The notes: generated by a model not told the origin, from the letters alone. Shown: positions 44,291 to 55,295, counted from the stretch's first letter. The stretch: 64,000 nt of DNA from Lumbricus rubellus (GCA_945859605.1 OX243824.1:2675297-2739296), one strand, 5' to 3'. A program made the numbers and translations.

Positions 44291-44649
44291 ATCGTACCCT
44301 GTACTTAAAAGATAATGGTAATTGTGTCTGCGCTAACAGTTCTTCGCATAAGCAATCATTTTGACGTTTGAAAATATTTCATTTCTCCCGTTTCCCTAAT
44401 AGCCTACACCTTCAAATCTGAATGAACTATCCCCAATGCAATTCAATAATTATGCTATTATGTTACTATTTTCTAACAATGTGGCATTCAGTCATTCTTG
44501 AGGCATCAGACATAGTCAAAACTGAGAAGAAATAAGTGAACGTTTTAACATGAATGCTTTTGTAGCCGAGATACTTTCTTGTCCTCTGGTTTTAAAACTT
44601 ATGGTCAGGTGGAACGCGAGTGGAGGAGTTGAGATTTGAATGTGCGAAA

Positions 44650-44705
44650 GCAAATTGTCAGTGCCAGTCCCAACAGTTAATAAAGGAGGAGGGGCACGAA
44701 TGATC
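44650..44705 (-). repeat. CTGGCA hairpin block
   Basis: The minus strand reads CCTCCTCCTTTATTAACTGT then TGGGACTGGCACTGAC. It is the same block as at 18262-18310, 55025-55090 and 62950-63020. Confidence 0.45.
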
Positions 44706-44931
44706 TTTATTACCGCAAATGCTCTCAAACTGAAGCGAACCGAATCATTCGGCCGGAATGAATAAACTGATCTTTTCGGTGAGATCGTTTGTGTGATATC
44801 AGATCAGAGATTATTTTGTGGTGCGTTAAATTGCATCGCATTATAAGCATCGAGGCAGAGTTCGGTTGCACTGAATCAAAAAGCATTATTTCCAGTACAT
44901 CCCAAATGGAGATTCAAAATAGATAACGCAA

Positions 44932-44976
44932 AAATTTATATAACCCCTGTAACTTTGAATTGAAGGTGTCTAATCT
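44932..44976 (-). promoter_or_regulatory. PSE-TATA snRNA-type core promoter
   Basis: The minus strand reads ATTAGACACCTTCAATTC, then GTTATATAAATT at offset 28. Upstream (44999-45016) is CAATGTGTTGCTGGAAG. The pair with 45163 looks like a short tandem duplication. Confidence 0.6.
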
Positions 44977-45162
44977 GGTAATTCATTCTTACGATTTTCT
45001 TCCAGCAACACATTGCTGATGCCAGAATCGCTGTCTTGTTAATTTCCGTTTTGGTCGCATTATTATACTGTCTCCACGGTCAACGTCTGTGTGTTTTTGC
45101 GAAACCATCGCAAGACTATTATACTTTGCATGCCTTCTCTGAGATTCAAAATTAGTATCGCG

Positions 45163-45208
45163 GACGTTTACATAGCCGCTGTAAATTTCAATTGAAGGTG
45201 TCTTATCT
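45163..45208 (-). promoter_or_regulatory. PSE-TATA snRNA-type core promoter
   Basis: The minus strand reads ATAAGACACCTTCAATTG, then GCTATGTAAAC at offset 28. Confidence 0.5.
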
Positions 45209-45484
45209 GGTTATTCATTCTTACTATAATACACTATGGGGATTTGCAAATGTCATGAAGCGAAAAGGCTATAACGGTTCCTAACGGTTTTCGGTTTTTG
45301 GCTTTCTCTCTAGTAATGCTCTTGATTTTGTTGAACACCATGCTCTAGATATGACTTTGCTCTTTTCCGTACAATCTCAACACGGTGCGGGATCACCCCC
45401 ATGTTTGCCCCCTCAATCGTCGCTTCAACGTGAGCTGTTATGACTATTTTAAATTTGGGCAAACGTATTCAAATAGCGCAATCG

Positions 45485-45590
45485 AGATGGATGCAGATTA
45501 ATTTTGACGAGGGTCTGTTGTAACAGAGGCCGTTGTGCTCGATAATTTTTTGGGGCATTATACATCACTAAAGACACAGTCTTATTACTA
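45485..45590 (-). mobile_element. retroelement 3'-tail module downstream of a promoter
   Basis: The minus strand contains ACAACGGCCTCTGTTACAAC and ends in GCATCCATCT. The outer stem is CGAG..CTCG here where the copy at 788-902 has CCAGGGT..ACCCTGG. It lies directly after the TATA box of the promoter at 45591. Confidence 0.5.
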
Positions 45591-45636
45591 TTTTATATAT
45601 AGCTTATGAAGCATGAGCTTTGGAGGTGTGTAAATT
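45591..45636 (-). promoter_or_regulatory. PSE-TATA snRNA-type core promoter
   Basis: The minus strand reads TTACACACCTCCAAAGC, then GCTATATATAAAAT at offset 29. Upstream (45667-45683) is CAAGATGTTGTTAAAGC. The tail module at 45485-45590 lies downstream. Confidence 0.65.
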
Positions 45637-46002
45637 TTGCCTAACATAACACATAAAACGAAATTGCTTTAACAACATCTTGCAGTTACCGGGATCACTG
45701 ACTTCAAACATGTCTTTGCGCACATTGAAATAATAATTATGTGTCTAGAAAGTCATGAGGTATTCTCATTACTCATTATGTTTTCAAATGAGTAGAGTCA
45801 GGAAACTTCAGACTCATTCAGCATCCTTCCCTCGTGCACTTCGATTGTCCAATTATGGACGTGAAAAAAAGAGCATTTGCGGATTTGAATTCAGAGAGCG
45901 CCGGTGAATAAACTGGTCTCCCTGACACAACTTTAGTGTTGCAATATTAAATTTAGACGATTTGCAATGCGTTACGTTACATTGATAGCCTCGTTAGCTA
46001 CA

Positions 46003-46270
46003 CCGGTAAGGTCGAGCGGCATTCGTCTGTTGGTTGCAACGGACTGCGGTTCAAGCCCCTGGCTAGGAGTTGACAGTCAGAGATTTTGATATTTCGGGCT
46101 AGCACGTGTGGGACGCAGGGGTGCAAGCTCCTGCGGAGCGACCTTGGGCAAGTTGCTTACCCATCATTGTCTGTGGGGAAGGCAACGGGAAACCTCCTCA
46201 CTCATCTCATTCCCAGGGGCGTAAAGCCAATGAACCTGCCCACGGGCAGAGCACCATCATCATTATCAAC
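46003..46270 (+). mobile_element. SINE-like element, fourth type, (ATC)n tail
   Basis: A box B-like GGTTCAAGCCC in a tRNA-like head (AAGGTCGAGCGGCATTC), then ACCTTGGGCAAGTTGC, GGGGAAGGCAACGGGAAACC and a short ATCATC run. Copies elsewhere are not visible in this window. Confidence 0.6.
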
Positions 46271-46351
46271 GTTACATTGTATAGCAACGTCTTTAGATTA
46301 CACTTATTTGACTAGACTAGAACTTTATTGGCCAAAACCTGAATTAACCGC

Positions 46352-46395
46352 TGCCTTTATTACAGCTGAGATTCTCAATTGAGGGTGTGTTGCAT
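46352..46395 (-). promoter_or_regulatory. weak PSE-TATA signal, head-to-head with 46456
   Basis: The minus strand reads AACACACCCTCAATTGAG with TAATAAAGG in the TATA position. The shared space to the next promoter holds TAATGTGTCGCTGAAAAT (46433-46450). Confidence 0.4.
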
Positions 46396-46455
46396 TATGA
46401 TGACGCTTTATCCATTCTTCCGTTTTTTGTATTTTCAGCGACACATTAAGGAGTC

Positions 46456-46498
46456 TGTCAAACACCTTTATATTGAATATTTTGTGCAGCATAGATAC
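46456..46498 (+). promoter_or_regulatory. weak PSE-TATA signal, head-to-head with 46352
   Basis: GTCAAACACCTTTATATTG is followed by CATAGATAC near offset 30. Downstream GGTTTGAAAGTCAT is shared with 46916. Confidence 0.4.
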
Positions 46499-46915
46499 TC
46501 AGTAAAATAAAATTCATACATTGATCGGGCTTTGTTCCCAAAATGGTTTGAAAGTCATAATTGGCGACCAGCTGGAGGTTGCTGTATAATACGCACCTGT
46601 ATCACAGACTTCTTTCATATGGACAAAGGTTGTCGACGTCCTTTGTCAAATGTGATGTCCGATAAAATTGTTATGATTGTCCAAATTGCTTTTCCAAAGT
46701 CCGATATATAACTGCATTACGATTCCCATACAACGATACATTGCACACTGTTGATCTTAGGCAACATGACATCTCGGGGTGTTATACGTTGATAAACTTG
46801 GGTAGAAATCATATTCTGTTATCGTGATGTAGTGATTATTATCTTATCGATAAATTCATCGTCATCCACAGGATTTCGTTGACAGACGTAACGATTGCAA
46901 ATCTGCAAAGTAATA

Positions 46916-46960
46916 CTTACATACCTTTATATTGAGTCTTACATACGGCATAAGTATATA
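46916..46960 (+). promoter_or_regulatory. PSE-TATA-like signal
   Basis: TTACATACCTTTATATTGAG is followed by CATAAGTATATA; CATAAG is at offset 29. It is closely related to 54277, including the upstream ATTGCAAATCTGCAAAG, which is one base off an octamer. Confidence 0.45.
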
Positions 46961-47044
46961 ATTAACTAAAATTCCTAAATTAGAAAAAATTCCTTCTCGA
47001 CATGTTTGAAAGTCATTGGCGACCAGCAGATGCTGTGCACTAAA

Positions 47045-47150
47045 GTATCGTATCGTATTAAAACATTTATGAAGCGCCTCTACTAGGGTGAACCGTTCAG
47101 AGGCGCTCCCAGTGCGCAAGGCCACGAGAGAAGAAATAAGTTTTGTTGAG
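47045..47150 (-). mobile_element. CR1-group LINE 3' tail, same family as 41015-43925
   Basis: GGGAGCGCCTCTGAACGGTT on the minus strand, with the last coding residues (MALRTGSASERF) matching the frame seen across that tail. Confidence 0.7.
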
Positions 47151-47160
47151 TAGTTAACAT

Positions 47161-47225
47161 ATCGCGCCCCCTCAAGATGGCACTCGGAAGTACTCCCGAC
47201 AACAGCGCGGACACTGCATCGAAGT
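47161..47225 (-). mobile_element. tRNA-SINE tail fragment
   Basis: The minus strand reads TCGATGCAGTGTCCGCGCTG, then CTTGAGGGGGCGCGATA. Confidence 0.6.
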
Positions 47226-47398
47226 AAGATCGTCCTCAGAAAGGTAGTGCATTCGGATCAAACGGTCCAATAATTTTATGGTCTGCAGAAACATTGAGCT
47301 AGGTGGTGTCCCGCGCATGGCTTTAGAGTAGCGCATTAGAGCTTTGGAGATTACCATTACGGCTCCGATACAAGAAAGCGTTCAAATGGACGAGTCCG

Positions 47399-47439
47399 CT
47401 TAGACACCTTTATTTGGATTTATAATTTGATTATATCTG
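47399..47439 (+). promoter_or_regulatory. PSE-TATA snRNA-type core promoter
   Basis: TTAGACACCTTTATTTGG is followed by ATTATATCTG at offset 28-29. A second promoter lies 120 bp downstream in the same direction. Confidence 0.55.
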
Positions 47440-47522
47440 TTTTATGAAATAAATTTTTGATATGTTCCGCCTTATCGCATCAAGGGTCGCTCTTTGCTAC
47501 AATTTGACAAAATCAAGTTGTT

Positions 47523-47564
47523 ACTTAAATACCTTCATTTGCTTATCCAAGCAGCTATAAAATC
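47523..47564 (+). promoter_or_regulatory. PSE-TATA snRNA-type core promoter
   Basis: ACTTAAATACCTTCATTTGC is followed by GCTATAAAATCC at offset 28. Confidence 0.55.
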
Positions 47565-48002
47565 CGTAAGTTGATCAATTTATAATAATCTCTGTGTAGT
47601 CTCTATGTATCTCCTTGCTGCTACTTACAATAACTGAAACGAATCGCGTTACATGACTGTAGTAATTGAAAATGCGAAAATTCTCAGGAACACGCACAAG
47701 CTGCGTCAAAGAGACCAGCAAAAACACTCGCGCTATGCAAAGTCAAGCCCTCCATCATAGTCAGGCTGCTTGTTACAAATCCGGGGATTTAAAACGGTGC
47801 TGGTGAATTGTAAACCTGGGCTTCGTGACGCGATTTTTGTGTGATAACATTATTTTAATGCAAATGAAAACTCTGTTGGAGATTTTGTGCTGCGTTACGT
47901 GGTGTATCGTCCGAACACTGCAAAATATAAGTACAATCTTTTAAAGATGCTTAGAGACACAATTTGGGGTGTCCAAGATGTGTCATCCATTGTAACGGTT
48001 TT

Positions 48003-48190
48003 GTTTGTATGTGCACTTGTTGTAGTCAAGCTGTCTACTCAGAGGTGCTCCCGACTGCAGCGGGGACACTGCACTGAATTTTCACGCCGAAGCGCCTTAG
48101 CAAAGCACTTGCACAGGTTCCGTACACGGCAGCTTTAGGTGAAATCCAACCTACAGGCGGCTACGTTAGTGCATCAGCGACCATCCCTAT
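48003..48190 (-). mobile_element. tRNA-SINE, diverged
   Basis: The minus strand carries GCAGTGTCCCCGCTGCAGTC, GGGAGCACCTCTGAGTAGAC and CACAAGTGCACATAC. The tRNA head region is rearranged. Confidence 0.6.
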
Positions 48191-48545
48191 GATGCACAGA
48201 CAGCACAGCCGAGTCGTACCATATCGGTACGCCGTGCGTGTACGCCGCTGCAAGCCGGTATTTACATCTCGCCGGAGGACGGTTCACGCAGGTCAGCGCA
48301 TGGACTGACTTCGACTGCAGCTGTCAACGGCGGCGCTTCCAACTACCGACCGATAAGCGACGAATGCCTTCTACTACGTGCATCCTTGCTGGAGTCTCAA
48401 CGATTAGCCGGACGGGAGTCATCTACCACCTACCAGAGACCCGGATCAACCACACCATCTAAACCAGCTCTACAGTAATCCGATGGTTGACTCTACGTGT
48501 TTGCGAGGGCTCGCCACTGGTGACTCTTTCAGCTAACTGGGTTTT
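48190..48545. other. unassigned GC-richer block
   Basis: About 350 bp visibly richer in GC than its surroundings, with TACCATATCGGTACGC and other short palindromes. No conserved frame, no tRNA or rRNA features. Possibly part of an unrecognised element. Confidence 0.35.
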
Positions 48546-49260
48546 GTTTTGCAACTTGTTGTTATTTTTGCTCGCTATGATTGTTAACTTACAACAAAAA
48601 CCTTCTAATTCTAACCAGCGCAAAATCACCACACTTCGGCTCCCCACGATGATTATGGTACTATATAAAAATGAGGGGTAGCTATAAAATTTCAGCCATT
48701 AAAATAAAATTATGTAGTATTATATTAGCATATATTTATATTCGTTTATTAGGTATCGTTGCAGACTGACGCCCAAAGAAACGCAGTGAATAAAATATTG
48801 CGTGGATAATTCTTTATAAGCGCCGATAATACAAAAGTTAAAGGTTTATAATTCGAACTCTGAATAGTTAATAAGCCGAATAATAATTATTCAGCAATAA
48901 ACATTTTTTAAAGTTTTAAGATGACGTGTCTTTTTATAATAGGAATTCATGTCAAATATAATTGACGCTTACAGAGTTTCACGACGAAATTAGATATTAA
49001 ATTAATTTGAATGATGCAATGATCATCAGGAGCGTAGACAACTTCAGGTGTTATCAATAATTATGGAGGTCTACAAATAAAATAATAAAATTAAGAATCT
49101 GCAGCGACTACTTTCAATTTGTTATTCTGCCGAACAATGAGAAACTCAAAAGATTTCCATCAAAACCATTGACTCCAACAATTAACAATTCCTATTTCGA
49201 TGTAAATAGGGTGAGTTAGAACTTAATTCGACAATCGACTACAGACAGAAAAAATTTGAT
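48545..49260. other. no gene seen
   Basis: AT-rich sequence without promoters, repeats or frames that I can support. Confidence 0.4.
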
Positions 49261-49268
49261 TATTGAAA

Positions 49269-49310
49269 TATTATATAGTTTGAAATACCAGAATAAGAGG
49301 TGTTTAATCT
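49269..49310 (-). promoter_or_regulatory. PSE-TATA snRNA-type core promoter
   Basis: The minus strand reads GATTAAACACCTCTTATTC, then CTATATAATATT at offset 27-29. Confidence 0.55.
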
Positions 49311-49319
49311 GGGGTTGAT

Positions 49320-50020
49320 CGTAATTTTTTTTCTTGAAGACATTTCTTTTCGCAGATAATTATTATAGTCTTACAAATCGACGAATGGTGGCAACGACAC
49401 TTTCATATATATATATTGGTTTTTTTATATTCGTTTTCTATATTCGTTTTATTGACACACAGCAGCCAATTACAAATTTAAAAATGATACAGAAAAATCA
49501 CAACAATTCAAAAAAAAACCGATAAAAAATCATACGTCAATCAACTGGTTGGAAGTCAGAAAGAGGGGCAGTGGTCGAGTGTCTATAAAGTACTCGAGAA
49601 ATGTAATTTCTGTCGTCCTTAATAGGTAGTTCGAAATTATGAGGACGATGCCTATGGACTCTCGGTGGAAAAATATTAGCCAGAACGTGAGAGTCGAACC
49701 GGATCACTTTTTGATTTTCGATTTTTTCGACGCTCTTAATATCAGGCGAAAACTTTGTCAGAAAGCCGCTTTTTATCAGGAGTGCCATATTGAGAGTTAT
49801 TGAACACTTGGATGAATAGTATAATGCTTCATACAAAAACCATTACAAAAATCAGACAGAAAATATCTTCAGAAGTCAGAGCCGTTATTAATTTTGGCGA
49901 GCTTGATAACGAAGAACCAAGTTTTAATAATTATCAGAGTTGAATAATTATGCCAAACATGCAAATTTCAGTCGAGGACAACATCGCAGGTTCTGGTCAA
50001 ATCTGGATCAACCACCGTGA
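49320..50020. other. no gene seen
   Basis: The 99-codon minus frame at 49836-49537 has no recognisable domain and no duplicate in the window. I do not call it. Confidence 0.35.
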
Positions 50021-50069
50021 CTGATGAAATTTGTCATGTAAAAATATTATATTTTAAGGTGTTTAATAC
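50020..50069 (-). promoter_or_regulatory. weak PSE signal without TATA
   Basis: The minus strand reads TATTAAACACCTTAAAAT; nothing TATA-like lies at offset 29. Confidence 0.2.
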
Positions 50070-50182
50070 AAACGAACAATGTTATGACATATTCGTCTAT
50101 TGAGCTCTTGATGGCAAACCGCCGCCAAATAAACAGTTATAAAGAGATCGAATGCGTCACATCGCAAGGCAATCGAGTGTAG

Positions 50183-50227
50183 TTTTATTTATATTTCCGT
50201 AAATACATAAATTAAGGTGTCTGAGTG
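50183..50227 (-). promoter_or_regulatory. PSE-TATA snRNA-type core promoter
   Basis: The minus strand reads CTCAGACACCTTAATTTATG, then AATATAAATAAAAC at offset 28. The extended GGCTCCACTCAGACACC fits the wider consensus. Confidence 0.6.
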
Positions 50228-50517
50228 GAGCCATTCAATGTCACTTTTCTTTAGTGTTTAACGATAAGATAATAATATTTTTTTAAATGTAAACAATGCT
50301 GTTGACAGACCGCAATCGGTTTCAGTGCACATTGATGCAATTCAAACAATTAACAGGAATGCAAATTACATAAGACATTAATTTAAGTTACTAACTCTTC
50401 TTGCCAGCGCGTTTTATAATGCGCCACCCACCCCCGCCCCCAATATTCGCGATTGTTTCATCAACTCTTCTCAACCTTTCACCGCCTGAAGAACGCTATC
50501 GGGTTCTTTGAATGACG

Positions 50518-50600
50518 GCAATGGATGGATCCAGATTTGACAACAGAAACCGTTGCTCTCGACAGAATTCTTGTTGACGTATTACAGCACTTTTAAACAT
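50518..50600 (-). mobile_element. retroelement 3'-tail module
   Basis: The minus strand reads AGTGCTGTAATACGTCAACA, GCAACGGTTTCTGTTGTC and TGGATCCATCCATT. A PSE-like GCACCTTAATTTATG lies upstream at about 50645, without a clear TATA box. Confidence 0.5.
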
Positions 50601-51195
50601 TGGAGCAATTTACAAGAACGTGTATTACGGAAGACATAAATTAAGGTGCTTATGTCGTTTTTTGACCCAGGTGTTCACTAGTACAATTATAGTTGTACTA
50701 GCAAGGATCTCCTCAGCCGTGCGGGACAACTGAACCAACATTGAACAATCTGATCCCAGCATTTGAAATCTCGAAGTATGTCTGGCAGGCAGTGTCATCA
50801 ATAATCAACGATATAAACAAAGATTACAGTGTGTCAACATCGTCTGTTACGTCGGATTAGTTGTCGTAATCATAATCATAATCGTCATCGTCATAATAGT
50901 TGTACTGTTGGTCATAACTGCTGTGCGGGTGTTTTCCATTTACGGGCGAAATTGTGAAAAACTACGATTATTAGTTTTTAGCTATTCAGTGTAATTATAA
51001 AAGAAGGTGATTAAGCAGACATAAAAATTATTTAAAAGTTTTTAGTGTTACCAGCAACACCTTCGACCGTCATGTTTGGAATCAATTTTAAACATGCATA
51101 AACATGCATATTAAACTCAGTATATTTCAGCAGATTCGATATTCAACATTAATATTATGAGAATGAAAGTATTTAGCCAACGGTTAGAGGCTTAA

Positions 51196-52136
51196 CCCTT
51201 ATAGGGTCACCGGGGGGTAAAAAATACCCCCAGCTCGGTTTTTCACGGAAATATTTTTCCCTGAAAATAGTTGAAGAAATCGCTTTTGTGACTTTTCCTG
51301 GATATGTTTTATGCACAGAATGCATCCAGTTTTATTATCTATCCATGCACCCAAATCAGCTAAAAAGTACGAAAATGCACCACTTCGTAGCTATTTTAGT
51401 CAGGAATTCATAAACATAGCATTATGCATGCGTTACACGTGAGTGTCTTGCTGTCACAATGTCTCCTTATCAATATCTGAACATTATATAGTATCATTCA
51501 TTCATTCATTCATTCATTCAAGTATTTATATAGCGCCTCTTCAATGAAACTACTCAGAGGCGCTCCCTACTCCAGCACCGACAAATAGAAACATATGTCA
51601 TGATTAGTATCGTTTTATATATAGAAATCGTTTTGGTTTCATAAAATTAGGATGAATAAATGAAATTGTCTACAGCAAATCACGTGAAGTTAACACGTAT
51701 AGCATCAATTTGGAACCTGAGCTCATGTTTCTAATGCACATATGACTTCACTGATAGCCATTTTAATATTCTGGCCGCCATTTTGTCCGCCATTTTGATT
51801 TTCGTGCAGTGCCACATATGTGAATTTGGTTCCATTGCATTCCTTGACCTCGAAAATGTTGATTTAGACTCTGAAATCATGTTTCCATTGCATACATAAC
51901 TTCATTAATAACCATTTAAGACTATGGCGGCCATTTTGTCCGCCATTTTGATTTTCCTGCAGTGCTGCATATGTTTCTTTGTTCCAGTGCATTCCGCGAA
52001 CCTTCTATAAATAACCTCTTTTAGTTTCATACTTGAAAATCGGAGTTTATCATAGGAATCATGCGAATCACAGTGGGGGTATTTTTTACCCCCAGGTGAC
52101 CAAAATCGGTTGAGAAATTTTGTGACCCTATGAGGG
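51196..52136. mobile_element. piggyBac-like MITE flanked by TTAA
   Basis: The ends read CCCTTATAGGGTCACC and, reverse-complemented, CCCTCATAGGGTCACA. TTAA flanks both sides (51192-51195 and 52137-52140). Palindromic GGGGGGTAAAAAATACCCCC lies just inside the left end and GGGGGTATTTTTTACCCCC inside the right. A LINE tail has inserted at 51496-51590. Two near-repeats with GCCATTTTGTCCGCCATTTT occur inside (51775 and 51930). Confidence 0.85.
51496..51590 (-). mobile_element. CR1-group LINE 3' tail with (TGAA)n
   Basis: On the minus strand GGGAGCGCCTCTGAGTAG..GAAGAGGCGCTATATAAAT, then (TGAA)n. It is the cleanest isolated example of the tail shared with the SINEs. Confidence 0.75.
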
Positions 52137-52177
52137 TTAAACAATGATTTTGAAATAAATTTATTAATTGACTTTAA

Positions 52178-52529
52178 CCCTCATCCTACCAACACGTTTT
52201 ACATACGTTGTTTACCAACTGGGGTCCGAACGGACCCCAAACATATACACACATACTTGTATATTATAGGCACACCCGTACATATATAATTGCATGTATA
52301 TATGTAGCCTATGCATGTATGTATGCAAGTTTGTATAAATGTATGTATGCATGTATGTTTGTATGCATGTATGTATGCATGCAGTGGTGCATGTACAATG
52401 TATGTATAATATGCATGTATATGTAATATTATGTATGTGTTTGTGAATGTATGTATGTATGTATGTATGTATGTATGTATGTATGTATGTATGTATGTAT
52501 GTATGTATGTATGTATGTATGTATGTATG

Positions 52530-52560
<31 letters not shown>

Positions 52561-53771
52561 GTATGTATGCATCAGACATACATACATGTACATACATGCA
52601 TAAATACATACATGCATGATACATACATACATACATGCATACATCATGTATGTACGTACGTATATATGTATGTATGCTTGTATGCATGTATGTATGCATG
52701 TATGTATGTATGCACCGTATGTATGTGTACATACTTCTTGCATACATACATACATACATACATGCATACATTGTGTGTATATATGTATGTATGATATGTA
52801 TACATACATACATATATACAATACATACATACATGCAATACATACATACATTATCTATGTATGTATTTATGTATGTATGTATGTATGTATGTATGTATGT
52901 ATTGTATGCACGTGTGTATTGTATGTATGTATGCATGTATGTATGTGTGAATGTATGCAAGCAGTATGTTTGCACGAATGTCATTATGTATGCACGTAAC
53001 AATGTGTGAATACTGAATACGTATATGTATGCATATAGGTACGTATGTATGTAAGCACGTTCGTACATACATTCATGCGCACATACATACATGCATACAT
53101 ACATGCATACATACATACATACACACATACATACAAACATACATCCATTCATACGTAGCTACATGTATCAATATACATATTACATACACTCATGATGAGC
53201 AGACAATTATCAAACATGCAGGTATTCGTGCTTGAATAGATGCATGTATGTTTGTATGTGTGTATGTATATTTGCATGTATTCATGTCTGAATATATGTT
53301 AGTTTTCATTATGCATATATGCATGCATGTCGTTTTGCTTTTATGTACATACGTTCGTGATATATGAATGTGTGCATGTATGTTTGTATGTATGTTTGTG
53401 TGTATGTTTGTATATATGTATGCATTTATTTTTGGGTTATGTACATAAATAACATTACCTTGACGAATTGTCCTTTGAAAAACAGTAGTAGAACCCAAAT
53501 CTTGTAGTGCAAAGTTGCAGAAATCCAGCTCTACATTGGCTAAAAGACTGACACCTAAGCTTTTTTACGCTGGGGTCCGTTCGGACCCCAACAGAAAAAA
53601 ATTCATTAAAAATTCAAAATATTTTTTTTTAAAGGTTGCTACAGCATATCATGTAGGACAGACCTATAGACAAATTCATAAAATGCCGACTCTTAATCAT
53701 TTATCGGAAAAAAGTTGCACAGTAGTTTATGTGCTTGGGGTCCGAACGGACCCCACTTGGTAGGATGAGGG
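52178..53771. mobile_element. piggyBac-like MITE filled with (TATG)n-type repeats
   Basis: The ends read CCCTCATCCTACCAAC and, reverse-complemented, CCCTCATCCTACCAAG. TTAA is on the left (52174-52177) and ATAA on the right. GGGGTCCGAACGGACCCC lies inside each end (52221-52238 and 53737-53754), and GGGGTCCGTTCGGACCCC once more (53571-53588). The middle is about 1.1 kb of TATG/CATA variants. Confidence 0.8.
52300..53440. repeat. (TATG)n / (CATA)n microsatellite field
   Basis: The purest part is 52445-52558. Strand bias switches between TATG and CATA blocks several times, so the field contains long potential hairpins. All frames across it (repeating YVCMYVCM or HTYIHTYI) are artefacts. Confidence 0.95.
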
Positions 53772-53829
53772 ATAATGGTTTTTCCACAATGAAAAATCTT
53801 GGCGAAACCAAGAACTGTATAAGTTTGAC

Positions 53830-53872
53830 TTTATATAGTTTATATGAAGACAAAATGAAAGGTGTAGAGTTG
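53830..53872 (-). promoter_or_regulatory. PSE-TATA snRNA-type core promoter
   Basis: The minus strand reads CTCTACACCTTTCATTTTG, then CTATATAAAG at offset 29. The SINE head at 53866-53940 abuts it. Confidence 0.6.
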
Positions 53873-53940
53873 GATTCTAACCTGCAACCATCCGGCTGCA
53901 ACGCAACGAACATTACCACTACACCACCGCGCCCCACAAA
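53866..53940 (-). mobile_element. tRNA-SINE head fragment
   Basis: The minus strand reads GGGGCGCGGTGGTGTAGTGG and GGTTGCAGGTTAGAATCC. The body is missing; a tail of the opposite orientation lies at 54078-54175. Confidence 0.7.
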
Positions 53941-54077
53941 GGTTGTCAACGTCACTTGTTAAAGGTTAAAGGTGATGTTCGGTATTGTTATGATTGTCCA
54001 ATTGCAAGCCAGATATTTATAACTGCGGTACGATCCCTGATTAGCGCTATTTTATACACTGTCGACATTAGGCAACA

Positions 54078-54175
54078 CGTCGGCGTGAGACTCCGATGCA
54101 GTGTCAACGCTGCACTCGGGAGCGCCTCTGAGTAGAAAGTGAGAGCTTGAAGGACGATATAGCAAATGCACATAC
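54078..54175 (+). mobile_element. tRNA-SINE tail fragment
   Basis: ACTCCGATGCAGTGTCAACG, GGGAGCGCCTCTGAGTAG and CTTGAAGGACGATATAGC on the plus strand. Confidence 0.7.
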
Positions 54176-54276
54176 AAACAATCATATTTTCTGTTATCGC
54201 CATCTAGCGATTATTCTCTCATCGATAAATTCGTCGCTAACCACACGGAACAATAATTGCAAATCTGCAAAGTACT

Positions 54277-54319
54277 ACTTACATACCTTTATATTGAGAT
54301 TTACGTACGATATAAATAA
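54277..54319 (+). promoter_or_regulatory. PSE-TATA snRNA-type core promoter
   Basis: TTACATACCTTTATATTGAG is followed by GATATAAATAATT at offset 29. Upstream lie TTCGTCGCTAACC (54228-54240) and CTAGATGGCGATAAC (minus strand, 54194-54208). Confidence 0.6.
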
Positions 54320-54439
54320 TTATTTAACTAAAATTCCTAAATCGCTTGCAAGTCATTTACGACGTGATGCAGACGGAATAATTATTATAATGTACACTAA
54401 ATGGTAGTATAACAACAAAACAAAACAAAAAAACTGGTC

Positions 54440-54540
54440 TAGTGCCTAGCTCATAAGTGCTGTAATATGCCGAGCAAATTTCTGTCCAGGGTAACGGCCT
54501 CTGTTGTCATAGACCCTGGTCAAATCGGATCCATCCAGTA
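54440..54540 (+). mobile_element. retroelement 3'-tail module
   Basis: GGTCTAGTGCC, GAGCAAATTTCTGTCCAGGG, then GGCCTCTGTTGTCATAGACC and GGATCCATCCA. It has the same 5' boundary as the copies at 788-902 and 56728-56835. No good promoter directly precedes it. Confidence 0.6.
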
Positions 54541-55024
54541 TAACATTGGGGGGGGGGGGGTTCACAACGTCCTAGTCGTATCCGCTGGGCAACAGGACAT
54601 GGTCCTGGCTAAATCTGAACCACGGAAGAGGGAGAGACCCGATCAGTCACCTTTAACATGAAACTCAAATATGGAAAGCTCTACATGTAGCTACTTTTAG
54701 AGAAGTGGAGATTTTCCATAGCTGGGTGGCTGTCACGTGCGAAAGCATCGTCAAAGCCATAAGTCAACAGTCGGGTACGTATCGCGCCTCTTCAAGATAT
54801 CCCTCGGAAGCGAAATGGAAATTTAAAGCGAAAATAAGGGTTTTCACCCCTCTGGTCCCATGGGGGTAGAGATTCGCCAACCCCTGCACCAGTTGTCCCA
54901 TTCCCACGCCGACACAGCAGTGAAGGTTTGGAGAAAAAAGTTCAAAAAGGAAACGCGAGGTGAAGTTATCACGGTCCAATTATAAGAACGAATAACGTGA
55001 TTGTCGTTATTATGATTAGTGTCG

Positions 55025-55090
55025 CCCTCCTCCTTTACCAGTCTTGGGACTGGCATTGTCAGATCCAAAACATTGGCGGAGTTCGAATAC
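55025..55090 (+). repeat. CTGGCA hairpin block
   Basis: CCCTCCTCCTTTACCAGTCT then TGGGACTGGCATTGTCAG, and GGCGGAGTTCG at the end, as in 62950-63020. Confidence 0.45.
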
Positions 55091-55234
55091 TGCGTGAAGA
55101 CGTTTTGACCTATAATAAACATTGCTGTCATCAATTATATTATTATTTTGACCTTAGTTCCATGTATTCCTGAAGCCCATAAATATTGACGCAAGATGTC
55201 GTTTATGACCGAATGACGGTTTTGTCAATTAAAT

Positions 55235-55295
55235 TAATGTCTTGTCTTGTCATGTCGTCAACCATCCTCGATCCGAAGGTTGGTCGCTTCATTAA
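55235..55295 (-). mobile_element. RTE-type 3' tail fragment
   Basis: GTCTTGTCTTGTCATGTCGT and GATCCGAAGGTTGGTCGCTT match the end of the remnant at 44135-44290. Confidence 0.45.

Noticed and set aside
52440..52560. CRISPR array
   Set aside because: Simple 4-bp microsatellite without spacers.
52199..53152. Long frame of repeated CMYVCMYV / HTYIHTYI residues
   Set aside because: Pure translation of the (TATG)n field; frames exist on both strands.
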